Shown here piece after piece: positions 17,493 through 25,421 of a DNA stretch of 39,591 nt (its first letter is position 1; each line of letters begins with the position of its first letter). Location of the stretch: contig JAFWUX010000120.1 of assembly GCA_017523995.1 (NCBI GenBank), forward strand, positions 1-39,591. The letters run 5' to 3'. Under the pieces are notes generated by a model, which searched no databases, was not told the DNA's origin, and saw only the letters and a list, made by a program, of their open reading frames with translations. Made by a program: the position numbers and the translations under genes. The stretch comes from Oscillospiraceae bacterium (GTDB taxonomy: Bacteria > Bacillota_A > Clostridia > Oscillospirales > Ruminococcaceae).

Positions 17493-20402
17493 TCAGTCCT
17501 CGCGGTACTCCTCAACGACAAATGCCTCGAGGATATCGCCCTCCTTGATATCGGCAAAGCGCTCAAGCGAAATACCGCACTCATAGCCGGTTGCGACTTC
17601 CTTGACATCATCCTTGAAACGGCGCAGCGAGTCGATCTGATCCTCTGCGACCACAATGCCGTCACGCACAACGCGGATCTGGCACTGGCGCGTGACCTTG
17701 CCGTCGGTGACATAGCATCCGGCGACGGTGCCGACGCTGGAAATATGATAGACCTGACGCACCTCGATGCGTGCCATTTCGACCTCGCGGAACTTCGGTG
17801 CGAGCATGCCCTTCATTGCGGTGGAGATCTCCTCGATTGCATCGTAGATGATGCGGTAGAGACGGATATCGACGCCGTCTCTTGCGGCTGCATCCGCTGC
17901 ACCCGGCATCGGGCGGACATTGAATCCGACGATGATCGCATTCGATGCGGATGCGAGCATGACATCGCTCTCGGAGACCGCACCGACCGCGCCGTGAATG
18001 ACCTTGACGCGGACTTCCTCGTTGCTGAGCTTTTCGAGCGACTGGGTAACAGCCTCGACGGAGCCCTGAACGTCCGCCTTGACGATCAGCGGCAGCTCCT
18101 TCATCTCGCCCTCGGCGATCTGCGAGAACAGGTTATCGAGCGTGACCTTGCGGTAGCTCTTGAACTGCTCCTCCTTCGCCTCGTGCTTTCTCTGCTCGAC
18201 GAGTTCCTTTGCAAGGCGCTCATCCTCAACTGCATTGAAGACATCGCCTGCGCTCGGCACTTCTGCAAGACCGGTGATCTCGACCGGCACAGAAGGACCA
18301 GCCTCCTTGACAACCTTGCCCTTGTAGTTGGTCATGACGCGCACCTTGCCGACTGCCGTACCCGCGATGATGACATCGCCGGTGTGCAGCGTACCGTTCT
18401 GAACGAGGATCGTCGCGATCGGACCTCTGCCCTTATCAAGACGCGCTTCGATGACAGTACCCTTTGCAAGTCTGTTCGGGTTTGCCTTCAGCTCGCGGAC
18501 TTCCGCAACAAGCAGGATGTTCTCGAGCAGATCCTCGATGCCCTCGCCGGTCTTTGCGGAAACCGGAACACAGATTGTATCGCCGCCCCACTCCTCGCAG
18601 ACGAGCTCATATTCGGTGAGCTGCTGCTTGACTCTGTCGGGGTTGGCGCCTTCCTTATCCATCTTGTTGATTGCAACGATGATCGAAACACCAGCAGCCT
18701 TTGCATGGTTGATGGATTCGATCGTCTGCGGCATGATGCCGTCATCCGCTGCAACAACGAGAATTGCAATATCGGTGATATTCGCACCGCGCGCACGCAT
18801 CGAGGTGAATGCCTCGTGGCCCGGCGTATCGAGGAAGGTGATGACCTTGCCGTCATGCTTGACCTGATATGCGCCGATGTGCTGCGTGATGCCGCCCGCC
18901 TCGGATGCCGTGACATTCGCGTTGCGGATGCGGTCAAGGATCGAGGTCTTACCGTGGTCAACGTGACCCATGACGACGACAACCGGGCAGCGCTCCACGA
19001 GTGCATCCTCCGGATCCTCCTCGTCAGCGATCAGTCTCTCCTCAATGGTGACAATGACCTCGTGCTCGACCTTTGCACCGAGATCCTCAGCAACGAGCGA
19101 TGCGGTGTCGAAGTCGATTTCTTCATTGATATTCGCCATGACGCCGAGTCCCATCAGCTTCTTGATGACATCGCGAACCTGAACCTTCAGGCGCGTTGCC
19201 AGCTCGCTGACAACGATGCTGTCCGGAATCATGACCTTGAGCTGCTGCTTTCTTGCGCGCTCAAGTTCCAGACGGCGCAGCTTTTCGGCCTCGGTCTCTC
19301 TTGCCTTGCCGGAGCGAGCCTGCTGCTTGCGCTGCTGGGATTTCTGGTTGATCTTCTGCTTTTTGGCGGACATATTGTCATTCTTGCCGCCTCTGCCCTG
19401 CGGTGCGATCTGCTCATAGCGCTCGTTGTACTTGTCGAGATCGACATAGGTACCGCGGGTATCGACCATATGGCGCTGTTGACTCGGCTGCACCTCGGTT
19501 GCGGTTGCAAAGCCGCCCTCCATCTTGACGATCTCGCCGCGCTCCTGCGCCTTTGCGGGCTTTTTGGGTGTCTTCTGGACATTGCGCGGCTGCTGCTGCG
19601 GCTTTTTCGGCTCTGCATCGGATTTAGCAGGCTGCGGTGCCGGTGCGGATTTTGCCGTCTCGGCAGCCTTTGCTGCCTGTGCCTCCTGCGCAGCCTTCTG
19701 CTCGGCGGCGCGCTTTGCAGCCTCCTCCGCCTGACGCTGCTGCTGCTTGAGCTGCTGGTTCTTCTGATTGCGTTCGCGTCTTGCAGCCTTTTCCGCCTGC
19801 TGCTTTTCGTACATAGCAGCGCGCTCTCTTGCTCTGCGCTCGGTCTCTGCAGCGGTCAGGACGCGCGGTCCTGCCGGAGCAGCGGGCTCAGCAGCCGGAG
19901 CGGTCTCAGCGGTTGCAGCCGGTGCTGCCGGCGCAGCGGGTGCGGATTCTGCCGGTGCAGGAGCCGGAGCGGTCTCGGGCTTTGTCTGCTCGGCTGCCTG
20001 CTCCTGAACAGGCGCGGCAGCGGGCGCAGTCTCCTGCGGCTTCTGCTCGGGCTGTGCAGCCTTTGCGGGCTTCAGAGCAGTCTCCTGCTTTGCCGCGGGC
20101 TTTTCATCCTTTTTGGATTCCTTCTTCGGACGCGCAACCTGCTCCGGTTTTGCAGCGCGCTTCGGCTTTTTTGCAGCCTGCGGCTGTGCCTGCTCGGAAC
20201 GGTCTGCGAAGTATGCATCAAAGTTTTCCACCTGATTGCGCTGTGTATAGAGCTCGAGCAGATAATTCATCTCGGCATCGGTCAGCGCCGCTGTCGGCTT
20301 TCTGACCTTGTCATCCATTGCTTTTAACTGGTCTGCGACTTCCTGCGCAGAGAGATTCAGATCGGCTGCGAAATCACTCAGCTTGACCTTTGTTGTTGGC
20401 AT
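17493..20402 (-). CDS. infB: Translation initiation factor IF-2
   Basis: IF-2 is the GTPase that brings initiator tRNA to the 30S subunit. The 969-residue protein has an N-terminal IF2_N helix domain ([20 protein letters not shown]), a long Ala/Gln/Lys/Pro-rich linker (about 60-340), a second IF2_N copy (about 385-440), the GTPase domain with GHVDHGKT (about 473-480), DTPGHE and NKMD, and the C-terminal domains. A TTG at 20408 extends the frame by two codons. The ATG at 20402 is preferred because AGGGGG lies 9 bases before it but only 3 before the TTG. The linker is long but within the family range. Confidence 0.96.
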   Translation of the reverse strand: MPTTKVKLSDFAADLNLSAQEVADQLKAMDDKVRKPTAALTDAEMNYLLELYTQRNQVENFDAYFADRSEQAQPQAAKKPKRAAKPEQVARPKKESKKDEKPAAKQETALKPAKAAQPEQKPQETAPAAAPVQEQAAEQTKPETAPAPAPAESAPAAPAAPAATAETAPAAEPAAPAGPRVLTAAETERRARERAAMYEKQQAEKAARRERNQKNQQLKQQQRQAEEAAKRAAEQKAAQEAQAAKAAETAKSAPAPQPAKSDAEPKKPQQQPRNVQKTPKKPAKAQERGEIVKMEGGFATATEVQPSQQRHMVDTRGTYVDLDKYNERYEQIAPQGRGGKNDNMSAKKQKINQKSQQRKQQARSGKARETEAEKLRRLELERARKQQLKVMIPDSIVVSELATRLKVQVRDVIKKLMGLGVMANINEEIDFDTASLVAEDLGAKVEHEVIVTIEERLIADEEDPEDALVERCPVVVVMGHVDHGKTSILDRIRNANVTASEAGGITQHIGAYQVKHDGKVITFLDTPGHEAFTSMRARGANITDIAILVVAADDGIMPQTIESINHAKAAGVSIIVAINKMDKEGANPDRVKQQLTEYELVCEEWGGDTICVPVSAKTGEGIEDLLENILLVAEVRELKANPNRLAKGTVIEARLDKGRGPIATILVQNGTLHTGDVIIAGTAVGKVRVMTNYKGKVVKEAGPSVPVEITGLAEVPSAGDVFNAVEDERLAKELVEQRKHEAKEEQFKSYRKVTLDNLFSQIAEGEMKELPLIVKADVQGSVEAVTQSLEKLSNEEVRVKVIHGAVGAVSESDVMLASASNAIIVGFNVRPMPGAADAAARDGVDIRLYRIIYDAIEEISTAMKGMLAPKFREVEMARIEVRQVYHISSVGTVAGCYVTDGKVTRQCQIRVVRDGIVVAEDQIDSLRRFKDDVKEVATGYECGISLERFADIKEGDILEAFVVEEYRED

Positions 20403-20497
20403 AGGCAAATACCCCCTGTCGGTTTGCTGCGGCTATGCTGTACCGCACTGGTTTTTGTATCCGCAGCCGGATCGGGGCGCAGATACGTTGCTTTACT

Positions 20498-20815
20498 TCA
20501 TTCTTCGGATTCCGGCAGCAGCAAAAGCATTTTTGCCGCGAATCCGTCCTCACAAACGCCGAACACCGCAGTCCGTTTCCGGAAGTAGCATTTCAGCGAA
20601 TCCATATCAAACGGCAGCTTCCGGACGGGAAGCGCACCGGCGAAAAACCGGATCTCTTTTTCCGTCTTGGCAGAGGCATCGGATGCGAGCAGGAAAAGCT
20701 TGACATTCCCCTGCTGCGCCGCCTCCTTGACCGCATCAAAGCCGAGCAGGAGTTTTCCCGCCTTGCGGCACATGGTGAGGCTTGCGGTCAGACGGTTTTC
20801 TGCTGCATCAGGCAT
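20498..20815 (-). CDS. ylxQ: L7Ae-family ribosomal protein (YlxQ-like)
   Basis: This 105-residue protein belongs to the L7Ae/eL8 RNA-binding family (K-turn binding). The start motif is NRLTASLTMCRKAGKLLLGFDAV, and KLFLLASDASAKTEKEI forms the RNA-binding core. The ATG at 20815 is chosen; it overlaps the end of rnpM by 8 bases. The order nusA-rnpM-ylxQ-infB is conserved in Firmicutes. The exact RNA target is unknown. Confidence 0.9.
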   Translation of the reverse strand: MPDAAENRLTASLTMCRKAGKLLLGFDAVKEAAQQGNVKLFLLASDASAKTEKEIRFFAGALPVRKLPFDMDSLKCYFRKRTAVFGVCEDGFAAKMLLLLPESEE

Positions 20816-21107
20816 CGGCGGCTCCCTTCTCCGCGGCAGCCTCCTCAGACTGCATCGCAGCTTCGAGCGCATCGTAGATCTCCGCAGAGATTTTGCAGGA
20901 GAAGGATTTTTCCAGTCTCCTTGCCTTGCGCGCCGCCCTGAGACATTCGAGCTTCGGGCAGATATAAGCGCCGCGCCCTGCCGCCTTGCCGGTTGCATCC
21001 AGCAGAATCGTGCCGTCCTTCTGATGCACGACGCGGATCAGTTCGCGCTTCGGCTTCATCTCATTGCAGCCGAGACACATCCGCATCGGGATTTTTTTCG
21101 GTGTCAT
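20808..21107 (-). CDS. rnpM: YlxR family RNA-binding protein (RNase P modulator RnpM)
   Basis: The 99-residue protein has the YlxR signature MRMCLGCNEMKPKRELIRVV (9-28) and GRGAYICPKLEC. In Bacillus subtilis the homologue binds RNase P RNA and modulates it. The gene begins 6 bases after the nusA stop, and ylxQ overlaps its end. It ends in an Ala/Glu-rich tail. Confidence 0.92.
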   Translation of the reverse strand: MTPKKIPMRMCLGCNEMKPKRELIRVVHQKDGTILLDATGKAAGRGAYICPKLECLRAARKARRLEKSFSCKISAEIYDALEAAMQSEEAAAEKGAADA

Positions 21108-21112
21108 GGGAA

Positions 21113-22291
21113 TCAGACCTCAGCGCTGCCGCCGTCGAGCTGATCGAGCTCTGCGGCATCCTCGAGGATCTCATAGCCCTCGGCATCCACATCATCGGAT
21201 TCCGGTTCCGGATCCGGGAACTCCGGCTTGATGTCGATCTTGTAGCCGGTGAGCTTCGCCGCGAGCTTTGCATTCTGACCCTTGTTGCCGATTGCCAGCG
21301 AGAGCTGATCGTTCGGAACAATGACCGTTGCCTCACGGCTGCCGTCATCCGCGATTGTGGTTGAAATGACGGTTGCCGGTGCGAGCGCGCGGGTGATGAA
21401 CTCCTCAGGATCCTCGGAATACGGGATGATGTCGATCTTTTCGCCGTGCAGCTCATTCAGCACGGTGTTGATACGGGAGCTGTGCGGTCCGATGCAGGTG
21501 CCGATCGCATCGACATTCGGATCATTCGAGCTGACAGCGATCTTGGAGCGGAAGCCCGCCTCACGGGAGACTGCGTGGATCACCACGGTGCCGTCCGCGA
21601 TTTCCGGAATCGCCTGCTCAAACAGCTTCTCGACAAAGCCTCTGTCCACGCGCGAAATGCGGACGATCGGCTTTTTGTCGCGGTTTGCGATTGTGGTAAC
21701 AAAGACCTTGATGAGCTGACCCTCTTTCAGCGGCTCATAGACTCTGACGGGCTTGCCGTCCACCATGGTCTCGGTAAAGAGCTGCTCATTGCGGGAGAGA
21801 TACAGCTCGGTGTGGTCATATTCAACTGTCACGGTGCCGCGTGCCGGATCGACCTGCGTGACCTTGACGGTGATGAGCTCGCGCTCCTTGGATTCAAACT
21901 TCTCCATCATCTGCTGGCGGTTGATCGCACGCAGATCGCCGCGGATGCTCTGCTTTGCGAACTGCGCGATGCTTCTGCCGAACTTGACCGGATCGAGCTT
22001 GCACTCCACGAGATCGCCGAGCTCGCAGTTCGGATCATAGAGCTTTGCCTGCGCCCAGCTCACTTCGTAATCGGTTTTCGGCTCGCCCTCGACAACGCTT
22101 TTCTTCATGTAGATGTCAAAGCGTCTTGCAGCGGGTTCGATCTCCACGCGGATATCATCATCCTCAGCGTAGGGATAAGCCTTCTGCGCAGCCTTGAGCA
22201 TGGCTGCCTCGATCTTCTCCACGAGCAGGGACTGCTCTACGCTGTTCTCGCTGCCGAGCGCTGAAAGCGCCTCAAAGAATCCTTCATTCAT
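21113..22291 (-). CDS. nusA: Transcription termination/antitermination factor NusA
   Basis: NusA binds RNA polymerase and controls pausing, termination and antitermination. The 392-residue product has the N-terminal polymerase-binding domain (1-130), an S1 domain (about 135-205), and two KH domains, the first with CIGPHSSRI and the second with LAIGNKGQNAKLAAKLTG. An acidic tail follows. The length is typical of Firmicute NusA without the extra C-terminal repeats. AGGAGGAAAAG precedes the start. Confidence 0.96.
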   Translation of the reverse strand: MNEGFFEALSALGSENSVEQSLLVEKIEAAMLKAAQKAYPYAEDDDIRVEIEPAARRFDIYMKKSVVEGEPKTDYEVSWAQAKLYDPNCELGDLVECKLDPVKFGRSIAQFAKQSIRGDLRAINRQQMMEKFESKERELITVKVTQVDPARGTVTVEYDHTELYLSRNEQLFTETMVDGKPVRVYEPLKEGQLIKVFVTTIANRDKKPIVRISRVDRGFVEKLFEQAIPEIADGTVVIHAVSREAGFRSKIAVSSNDPNVDAIGTCIGPHSSRINTVLNELHGEKIDIIPYSEDPEEFITRALAPATVISTTIADDGSREATVIVPNDQLSLAIGNKGQNAKLAAKLTGYKIDIKPEFPDPEPESDDVDAEGYEILEDAAELDQLDGGSAEV

Positions 22292-22337
22292 GGCATCTTT
22301 TCCTCCTGATTATATGCTCCGGTCCGGAGCTTGTGTG

Positions 22338-22859
22338 TTATTTTTTCTCAGCAGAGCCCTCTGCTGCACGTTTCATCTCATCCTCATCAAAATCCGCAAG
22401 CTTCACAAACGCGACACCGGCAAGCGGCAGCTCTCTGACGCCGCCCTCCGCCTCGAGCTTTACCGTTTCGCGGTCACAGCTCTGCAGGATGCCGGTCAGC
22501 TCCTTTGTGCCGTCCTCCAGCGGGCGGATCATGCGGACGCGGACCTTGCTGCCCTCGCAGGCATCGAAATGCGTCTCACGGATCAGCTCGCGCTCGAGCC
22601 CTGCCGAGCCGACTTCCAGCGTGTAGGTCTGCGGAATCGGATCGGTGTCATCGAGGATCTTGTTCAGCGGTCTTGTGACGGCTTCGCAGTCCGCGATGTT
22701 GACCGGACGCTCCATGTGGTCAAGGAACACGCGCAGATACCACATTGCGCCTTCCTTTTCAAACCGCACATCCCAGACGATCAGCCCGTGTTCCTCTGCG
22801 ATGGGGCGCACCAGCTCATAGATTTTCGCTTCGGTGCTGCCGAACTTTTTAATCTTCAT
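22338..22859 (-). CDS. rimP: Ribosome maturation factor RimP
   Basis: RimP helps assemble the 30S subunit. The 173-residue protein has the motif DPIPQTYTLEVGSAGLERELI of the family and the N-terminal IVWDVRFEKEGAMWYLRVFLD strands. The ATG at 22859 is preferred over the longer frame because GGAAGGGG lies just upstream and homologues start here. It is the first gene of the operon. A weak promoter candidate is TATAAA on the minus strand at 22904-22899, but no good -35 accompanies it. Confidence 0.93.
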   Translation of the reverse strand: MKIKKFGSTEAKIYELVRPIAEEHGLIVWDVRFEKEGAMWYLRVFLDHMERPVNIADCEAVTRPLNKILDDTDPIPQTYTLEVGSAGLERELIRETHFDACEGSKVRVRMIRPLEDGTKELTGILQSCDRETVKLEAEGGVRELPLAGVAFVKLADFDEDEMKRAAEGSAEKK

Positions 22860-22923
22860 ACTACCCCTTCCTCGGCAGGCGTCAAATGCCCGCACAGATT
22901 TATAATGTGTCTCCGACGGATTC

Positions 22924-22986
22924 AAAATGGGGGCGCTGCCCCCAACCCCCTGCTTAAGGGATACTATCCCTTAAGAATCCCATTTT
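22924..22986. repeat. Family B hairpin repeat, intact copy upstream of rimP
   Basis: AAAATGG (22924-22930) pairs with CCATTTT (22980-22986) as an outer stem. Inside are a GGGGGC..GCCCCC hairpin, AACCCCC, and the hairpin TTAAGGGAT/ATCCCTTAA. The GGGGG strand can pair either with the nearby CCCCC or in the outer stem, so two exclusive folds are possible. It lies in the leader region of the rimP operon. Confidence 0.7.
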
Positions 22987-23042
22987 GGGACATAAGGTCT
23001 GTTATGGGCGTAAAACGCCCGTGGGCGCTGCCCGCCAAAAGA

Positions 23043-23070
23043 AAAGACCGGAATGGGTTTTCCGGTCTTT
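23043..23070 (-). terminator. Terminator of the solute-binding protein gene
   Basis: The stem AAAGACCGGA/TCCGGTCTTT has an 8-base loop and on the minus strand is followed by TCTTTT. It lies 142 bases beyond the stop of the gene at 23212. The stretch between holds nothing else recognisable. It may work in both directions. Confidence 0.75.
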
Positions 23071-23211
23071 CTTTATATCATCATTTCACTATTGGTATCA
23101 TACCACTTTTCCCGCAAAAATGCAAGTGATTTGCCGTTATTTTTGCGGCTTTTCTATATATTGCACAATTTTCAACGGATTATCCGCGCAAACTTTGTCT
23201 CAGGAATCGCG

Positions 23212-24627
23212 TTACTGCGCAAGCTTTTCGTTGTAGTCCGCAACAACCGAATCCACAACCGACGACCACTGCGAACGGATCTCCGCCCATGTATCCGGCG
23301 TGCCCTCATACTGCACCTGATTGAGAATCGCATCTGCGCAGTTATTCATGACGCCGCGCGTATTATAATCGTATGTCTCATTGTACATCAGCGAGCCCAT
23401 GCCGTAGCCGAAATCGAACACGCACTTGATATTCGCCGGATCGTACCATGTCTGCATGAAGTCATACTGCTCTGCGGTGACAAAGCCCGTCACGGTGCCC
23501 TGCGCATTTTTATTCTGGATCAGCGCCTTTTCGCGGGCGGCGGAGCGGTATTCGGGATTCGTCTCAGCGAGGCGCGCACACTTGATATACGCCGCGACCG
23601 CGTCGCCCATCTTCGAGTTCTTGACGAGCATCACTGCACCGTAGTTCATATTCAGATAGTACTGATCGCTCTCGGGGTCCTTCGGGAACGGCACGATGAA
23701 CAGATCGCCGTCCGGATTCTTCGCATTCGATTCGCTCAGTGCCCACGGCGCCATTGCATAAAAGAGCGTGGAGCCGTCCTCGGGGAAGTAGGAATACCAT
23801 GTCGGATCAAAGAGCCCGAGCTTGCTGATCTCCTCCTGCAGCCGCTCTGCGCGCTCGATTGCAGGGCTCATGATATTGTTCGAGAATTTCTTGCCGTCAT
23901 AGTGAATGACCGTATCGCCGGTGGACTGAAGAATTGCCTGCCCGAACCATCCGCGGATGCCGTAGCGCGGGCTGCCCTCCTCGGCGTTGTCGGTAAACTG
24001 CTTCATCATATCGAGAAACGTGTTCCAGTTCCACTCGCCCTTCTGATAGAGCTGATAGGGATCGTCCAGACCCTCCTCCTCCATCAGCGTGCGGCTGTAG
24101 GTCACGGCAAGCGGATCGGAAAGCGCAAACGGCACCACATAATAATGTCCGTTGTATTTGAACATCTCGGCGTAATCGCGCACGCCGTCCCAGATCGGGT
24201 CGCTCAGATCGAGATAGCTGTCCAGCGGATCATACATGCCCTTTGTGACGCCGTTCGGCACCGCATCCCACTCATAGGGGAACATATCGACCTGATCGCC
24301 GCCGTTGATGTAGTTTGCCAGATCGTCAAACTTCGTATCCGAGGTTGTCGCGATGTATTCGATCTTCGCGCCGTACATATCCTCGAACAGCGCAACCGGC
24401 ACGGAGCGGTCCTGCGTTCCGGTCGGATTCAGGTCATAGGTCGCCATCCAGCGGATTGTCTGACCGCTGATATCCGGATCGCCGGTTTTCTCGCTGCTGT
24501 CCGCGGCAAGGGAGACATCATCGCCGGATTTGAGCCAGCCCTCCGATTCCTCCGCGCCGCAGGCACTCATCGCAAGGACGGTCATCAGCGCCGCCGATGC
24601 CGCAAGCAGATTTGTTCTCTTTTTCAT
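23212..24627 (-). CDS. Extracellular solute-binding lipoprotein, family 1
   Basis: The 471-residue lipoprotein has a signal sequence ending MSAC (Cys23). The fold resembles ABC sugar-binding proteins of family 1, with the segment GEWNWNTFLDMMKQFT and late WALSESNA motifs. It would capture a sugar or oligosaccharide at the cell surface and deliver it to an ABC permease. No permease or ATPase gene is adjacent, so it is an orphan and must share a transporter encoded elsewhere or act as a sensor partner. A TTG at 24633 is in frame, but the ATG at 24627 has AGGAG 7 bases upstream. Confidence 0.88.
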   Translation of the reverse strand: MKKRTNLLAASAALMTVLAMSACGAEESEGWLKSGDDVSLAADSSEKTGDPDISGQTIRWMATYDLNPTGTQDRSVPVALFEDMYGAKIEYIATTSDTKFDDLANYINGGDQVDMFPYEWDAVPNGVTKGMYDPLDSYLDLSDPIWDGVRDYAEMFKYNGHYYVVPFALSDPLAVTYSRTLMEEEGLDDPYQLYQKGEWNWNTFLDMMKQFTDNAEEGSPRYGIRGWFGQAILQSTGDTVIHYDGKKFSNNIMSPAIERAERLQEEISKLGLFDPTWYSYFPEDGSTLFYAMAPWALSESNAKNPDGDLFIVPFPKDPESDQYYLNMNYGAVMLVKNSKMGDAVAAYIKCARLAETNPEYRSAAREKALIQNKNAQGTVTGFVTAEQYDFMQTWYDPANIKCVFDFGYGMGSLMYNETYDYNTRGVMNNCADAILNQVQYEGTPDTWAEIRSQWSSVVDSVVADYNEKLAQ

Positions 24628-24687
24628 TTTCAATCTCCTCTTTCCTCATGTATTGTTTTCCGCGCAAAGACGCGCGACCTCATCTTC

Positions 24688-24717
24688 ATTATACAAAAAC
24701 CGGACATGCGCTGTCAA
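24688..24717 (-). promoter_or_regulatory. Promoter of the solute-binding protein gene, embedded in a terminator
   Basis: On the minus strand TTGACA (24717-24712) and TATAAT (24693-24688) are perfect consensus boxes with an 18-base spacer. The spacer is the descending arm and T run of the upstream gene's terminator (24696-24751). Confidence 0.85.
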
Positions 24718-24751
24718 TCCGTGAAATACACGAATCCGCATGTCCGGTTTT
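24696..24751 (-). terminator. Terminator of the SIMPL gene
   Basis: A 15-bp perfect stem, AAAACCGGACATGCG/CGCATGTCCGGTTTT, is followed on the minus strand by a further T and GTATAAT. It starts 34 bases past the stop of the SIMPL gene. A small CGTG/CACG stem lies in the loop. Confidence 0.85.
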
Positions 24752-24785
24752 GTTTATTTTGCACATATGAGATTATATTGCGATA

Positions 24786-25421
24786 TCAGTTCAGTTCCCA
24801 GACAAACACCGCAGATTCCTCCATGGTGATCTGTTCCGGCGTGATGGATGCAGCATCGCACATTTTCGCCGCGCGGAGCATCATGCCGCCGCCTGCCTGC
24901 GGCTGTTCATCGTGATAGCGCACCGCAGCGAGACTGCCGAGCGCCGCGCCCGCAGAGGTTGCAAGAACGATCGCATCTTTGTGCGCCTGTTCCGCGGCAA
25001 GCTTGAGCAGCTTTTCATGCACGGTTTCCTGATCGCGCAGCGTAAACGTGATGCCGAACTCCGGCTCTGCGCCGCTTTTCTCCGCCGCCGCGAGAACCTC
25101 GCCCAGCAGTTTCAGATCCAGTTCCAGCTCGAGCATCAGCGTGTGCCGGCAGATATAGCCCGCAAAGACCTGTCTGTAATTGCCGTTTTCATCCGGCAGA
25201 TGCTGATATTCGGTATCGACCTGATAATGCTCGGTGCGCAGCTTTTCCGCGGGGATCTCAGCTTCCTCCACAGCGGATTGCAGCGCAGCGAATCTGCGGT
25301 CTGCATCCTGCATGACGGCAGCGTAATCGGGATTTTTCGCGGTCAGCGTCATGTGAATCTGAATGGTATCCGGCGGCAGAGAAAGTCTGCCTGTTCCGGT
25401 CACGGTGATGGTTCGTTCCAT
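24786..25421 (-). CDS. SIMPL domain protein (DUF541)
   Basis: The 211-residue protein starts MERTITVTGTGRLSLPPD, the characteristic first strand of SIMPL (BP26/OmpY-like) proteins, and keeps the conserved late strands VRYHDEQPQ. Most relatives are exported, but this one has no signal peptide and should be cytoplasmic. AGGAGCAGG precedes the start. It is the third gene of the response regulator-kinase operon and overlaps the kinase end. SIMPL proteins have no agreed biochemical function. Confidence 0.85.
   Translation of the reverse strand: MERTITVTGTGRLSLPPDTIQIHMTLTAKNPDYAAVMQDADRRFAALQSAVEEAEIPAEKLRTEHYQVDTEYQHLPDENGNYRQVFAGYICRHTLMLELELDLKLLGEVLAAAEKSGAEPEFGITFTLRDQETVHEKLLKLAAEQAHKDAIVLATSAGAALGSLAAVRYHDEQPQAGGGMMLRAAKMCDAASITPEQITMEESAVFVWELN

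Noticed and set aside
17454..20327. 957-codon open frame antisense to infB
   Set aside because: It mirrors infB codons in GC-rich DNA, is rich in Cys, Leu and Arg, and has no family resemblance or ribosome binding site. infB is certain.
23053..24915. 620-codon open frame antisense to the solute-binding protein
   Set aside because: It runs through a terminator and a promoter on the other strand, and the lipoprotein reading is well supported.
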